This document shows, in pieces, positions 63,327 through 64,000 of a stretch of 64,000 bases of DNA. The notes beneath the pieces are model-generated. The model was not told the origin of the DNA. It saw only the letters and a program-made list of their open reading frames with translations, and ran no database searches. Origin of the DNA: Zooshikella sp050749885 (GTDB lineage Bacteria > Pseudomonadota > Gammaproteobacteria > Pseudomonadales > Zooshikellaceae); contig NZ_JBOIUB010000008.1 in NCBI RefSeq assembly GCF_050749885.1, positions 1 to 64,000 of the forward strand. The letters run 5' to 3'. Each line of letters opens with the position of its first letter. The first letter of the stretch is position 1. A program made the position numbers and the translations under genes.

Positions 63327-64000
63327 TTACTCAGTAAACATCAATTCAAAGCGTGCAATCACTTCGGAATCTTTTGTATGATGCTCACCTTTAATTTCAC
63401 TGGACAGCTTCGCCATAAAGTCAATTAAATACTTTGCATTATGTATTGCTATTTTCCGACCTGTTGCGGTTTGCATTGTGTTAGGCAACTTCAATAGTTT
63501 CTGCTGAAAGTGATCAAGTGCATATTGACGATCATTGAGTTCACGAGTGTCTGCAAACAAATCACTCCCATCAAATAATGCCTGCCCCATTAACCCACCA
63601 ACATAAAATACTCTTGCCAAACCAATAGCCCCTAAGGCTTCTATTCGATCAGCATCCTGAACAATCTTTGCTTCCAGCGTTGTTGGTTGTATTCCCGCGC
63701 TAAAACTATGGGCACAAATGGCATGTTCAACATCATCATAATAAGCCTTAGGAAAGTCACTAAAGTGTTCGGCTAAAATGGACAGCGTTTTTTGTGCAGC
63801 TAATGTCGATGATAAATGTCTATCAGGACTATTCTTAGGCAAATTAACAATATCATGGAAATAGCAAGCAGTAACAACTATCAGCTCGTTTCCCCCCTCT
63901 TCTTGCATAATTCCTTTCGCAGTATTCCATACCCGTTTTACATGGCTCAAATCATGTGATTTATCTTCAGCCTCATTTAATCGAGCTTGTAAATATTCAG
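63327..64000 (-). CDS. HD-domain phosphohydrolase, 5' end outside the window
   Basis: The frame is open through the right edge; the readable part is about 224 residues. It reads ...QARLNEAEDKSHDLSHVKRVWNTA, so the earlier TTG-type start at 63950 is only an internal codon. HD motifs: SHDLSHVKRVW (first His) and ACYFHDIVNLP (HD pair), with QDADRIEALGAIGLAR near the middle. This matches YedJ-like predicted HD hydrolases of nucleotides or phosphoesters. Start not visible, so the length of the missing N-terminus is unknown (perhaps 10-20 residues). Confidence 0.88.
   Translation of the reverse strand, partial: EYLQARLNEAEDKSHDLSHVKRVWNTAKGIMQEEGGNELIVVTACYFHDIVNLPKNSPDRHLSSTLAAQKTLSILAEHFSDFPKAYYDDVEHAICAHSFSAGIQPTTLEAKIVQDADRIEALGAIGLARVFYVGGLMGQALFDGSDLFADTRELNDRQYALDHFQQKLLKLPNTMQTATGRKIAIHNAKYLIDFMAKLSSEIKGEHHTKDSEVIARFELMFTE

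Noticed and set aside
1..64000. CRISPR arrays, rRNA, tRNA genes or complete insertion sequences
   Set aside because: No regularly spaced repeats with unique spacers, no recognisable rRNA or tRNA fold, and no transposase gene were seen in the window.

Overview
The window looks like chromosome of a marine gammaproteobacterium of the Oceanospirillales/Pseudomonadales type, AT-rich (about 40% GC by eye) with large intergenic gaps. The core block thrB - DUF2782 - polA - (small-RNA gap) - engB - cytochrome c4 - dsbA - EEP nuclease - GGDEF cyclase (38.7-54.3 kb) has the gene order of the Pseudomonas polA/dsbA neighbourhood, but a polyamine cluster (speD-speE-speA-aguB) lies between cytochrome c4 and dsbA. 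Codon use and protein style fit a Zooshikella/Spartinivicinus-like lineage. That genus guess is inference only.

Layout. 0-9 kb: a truncated old-yellow-enzyme gene with an intact NemR-type regulator and two matching operators, a chemoreceptor, a lone AAA ATPase, a periplasmic binding protein, and a SulP transporter with a universal stress protein. 9-16 kb: a sugar-type binding protein, then two paralogous alpha-oxoamine synthases on the minus strand flanking a plus-strand short-chain dehydrogenase, followed by three very small genes and a lipoprotein. 16.6-18 kb: creD. 18.2-36.1 kb: a type VI secretion effector island. It has a VgrG with a C-terminal muramidase domain followed by four exported, AT-rich genes (candidate immunity). 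On the minus strand it has an effector operon: a MIX-like protein, a LysM protein, and a large membrane-inserting VasX-like protein interrupted by an in-frame TGA, with its C-terminal tip and a secreted leucine-rich-repeat protein. The tip-plus-LRR module is tandemly duplicated (about 2.2 kb). The island is bracketed by imperfect direct repeats of about 90-100 bp that correspond to the vgrG leader.

36-38.7 kb: a PEP-CTERM-like exported protein and a binding protein. 38.7-54.3 kb: the core block above. 54.3-60 kb: lipoprotein, NUDIX hydrolase and NadD-like operon, a divergent EAL protein, a VOC protein, and a PAS-LuxR regulator with a D-Ala-D-Ala dipeptidase. 60.3-62 kb: an isolated phage tail-fibre gene with its assembly chaperone. 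62-64 kb: a polysaccharide-deacetylase-like exported protein and an HD phosphohydrolase that runs off the right edge.

Non-coding features that stand out: a dispersed 22-bp quasi-palindrome (TATACC-N10-GGTATA, spacer often ending CGAAG), four copies of which lie upstream of polA; a candidate small RNA between polA and engB, at the position of Spot 42/ErsA; and further terminator hairpins with C-rich loops. No rRNA, tRNA, CRISPR array or complete insertion sequence was recognised.
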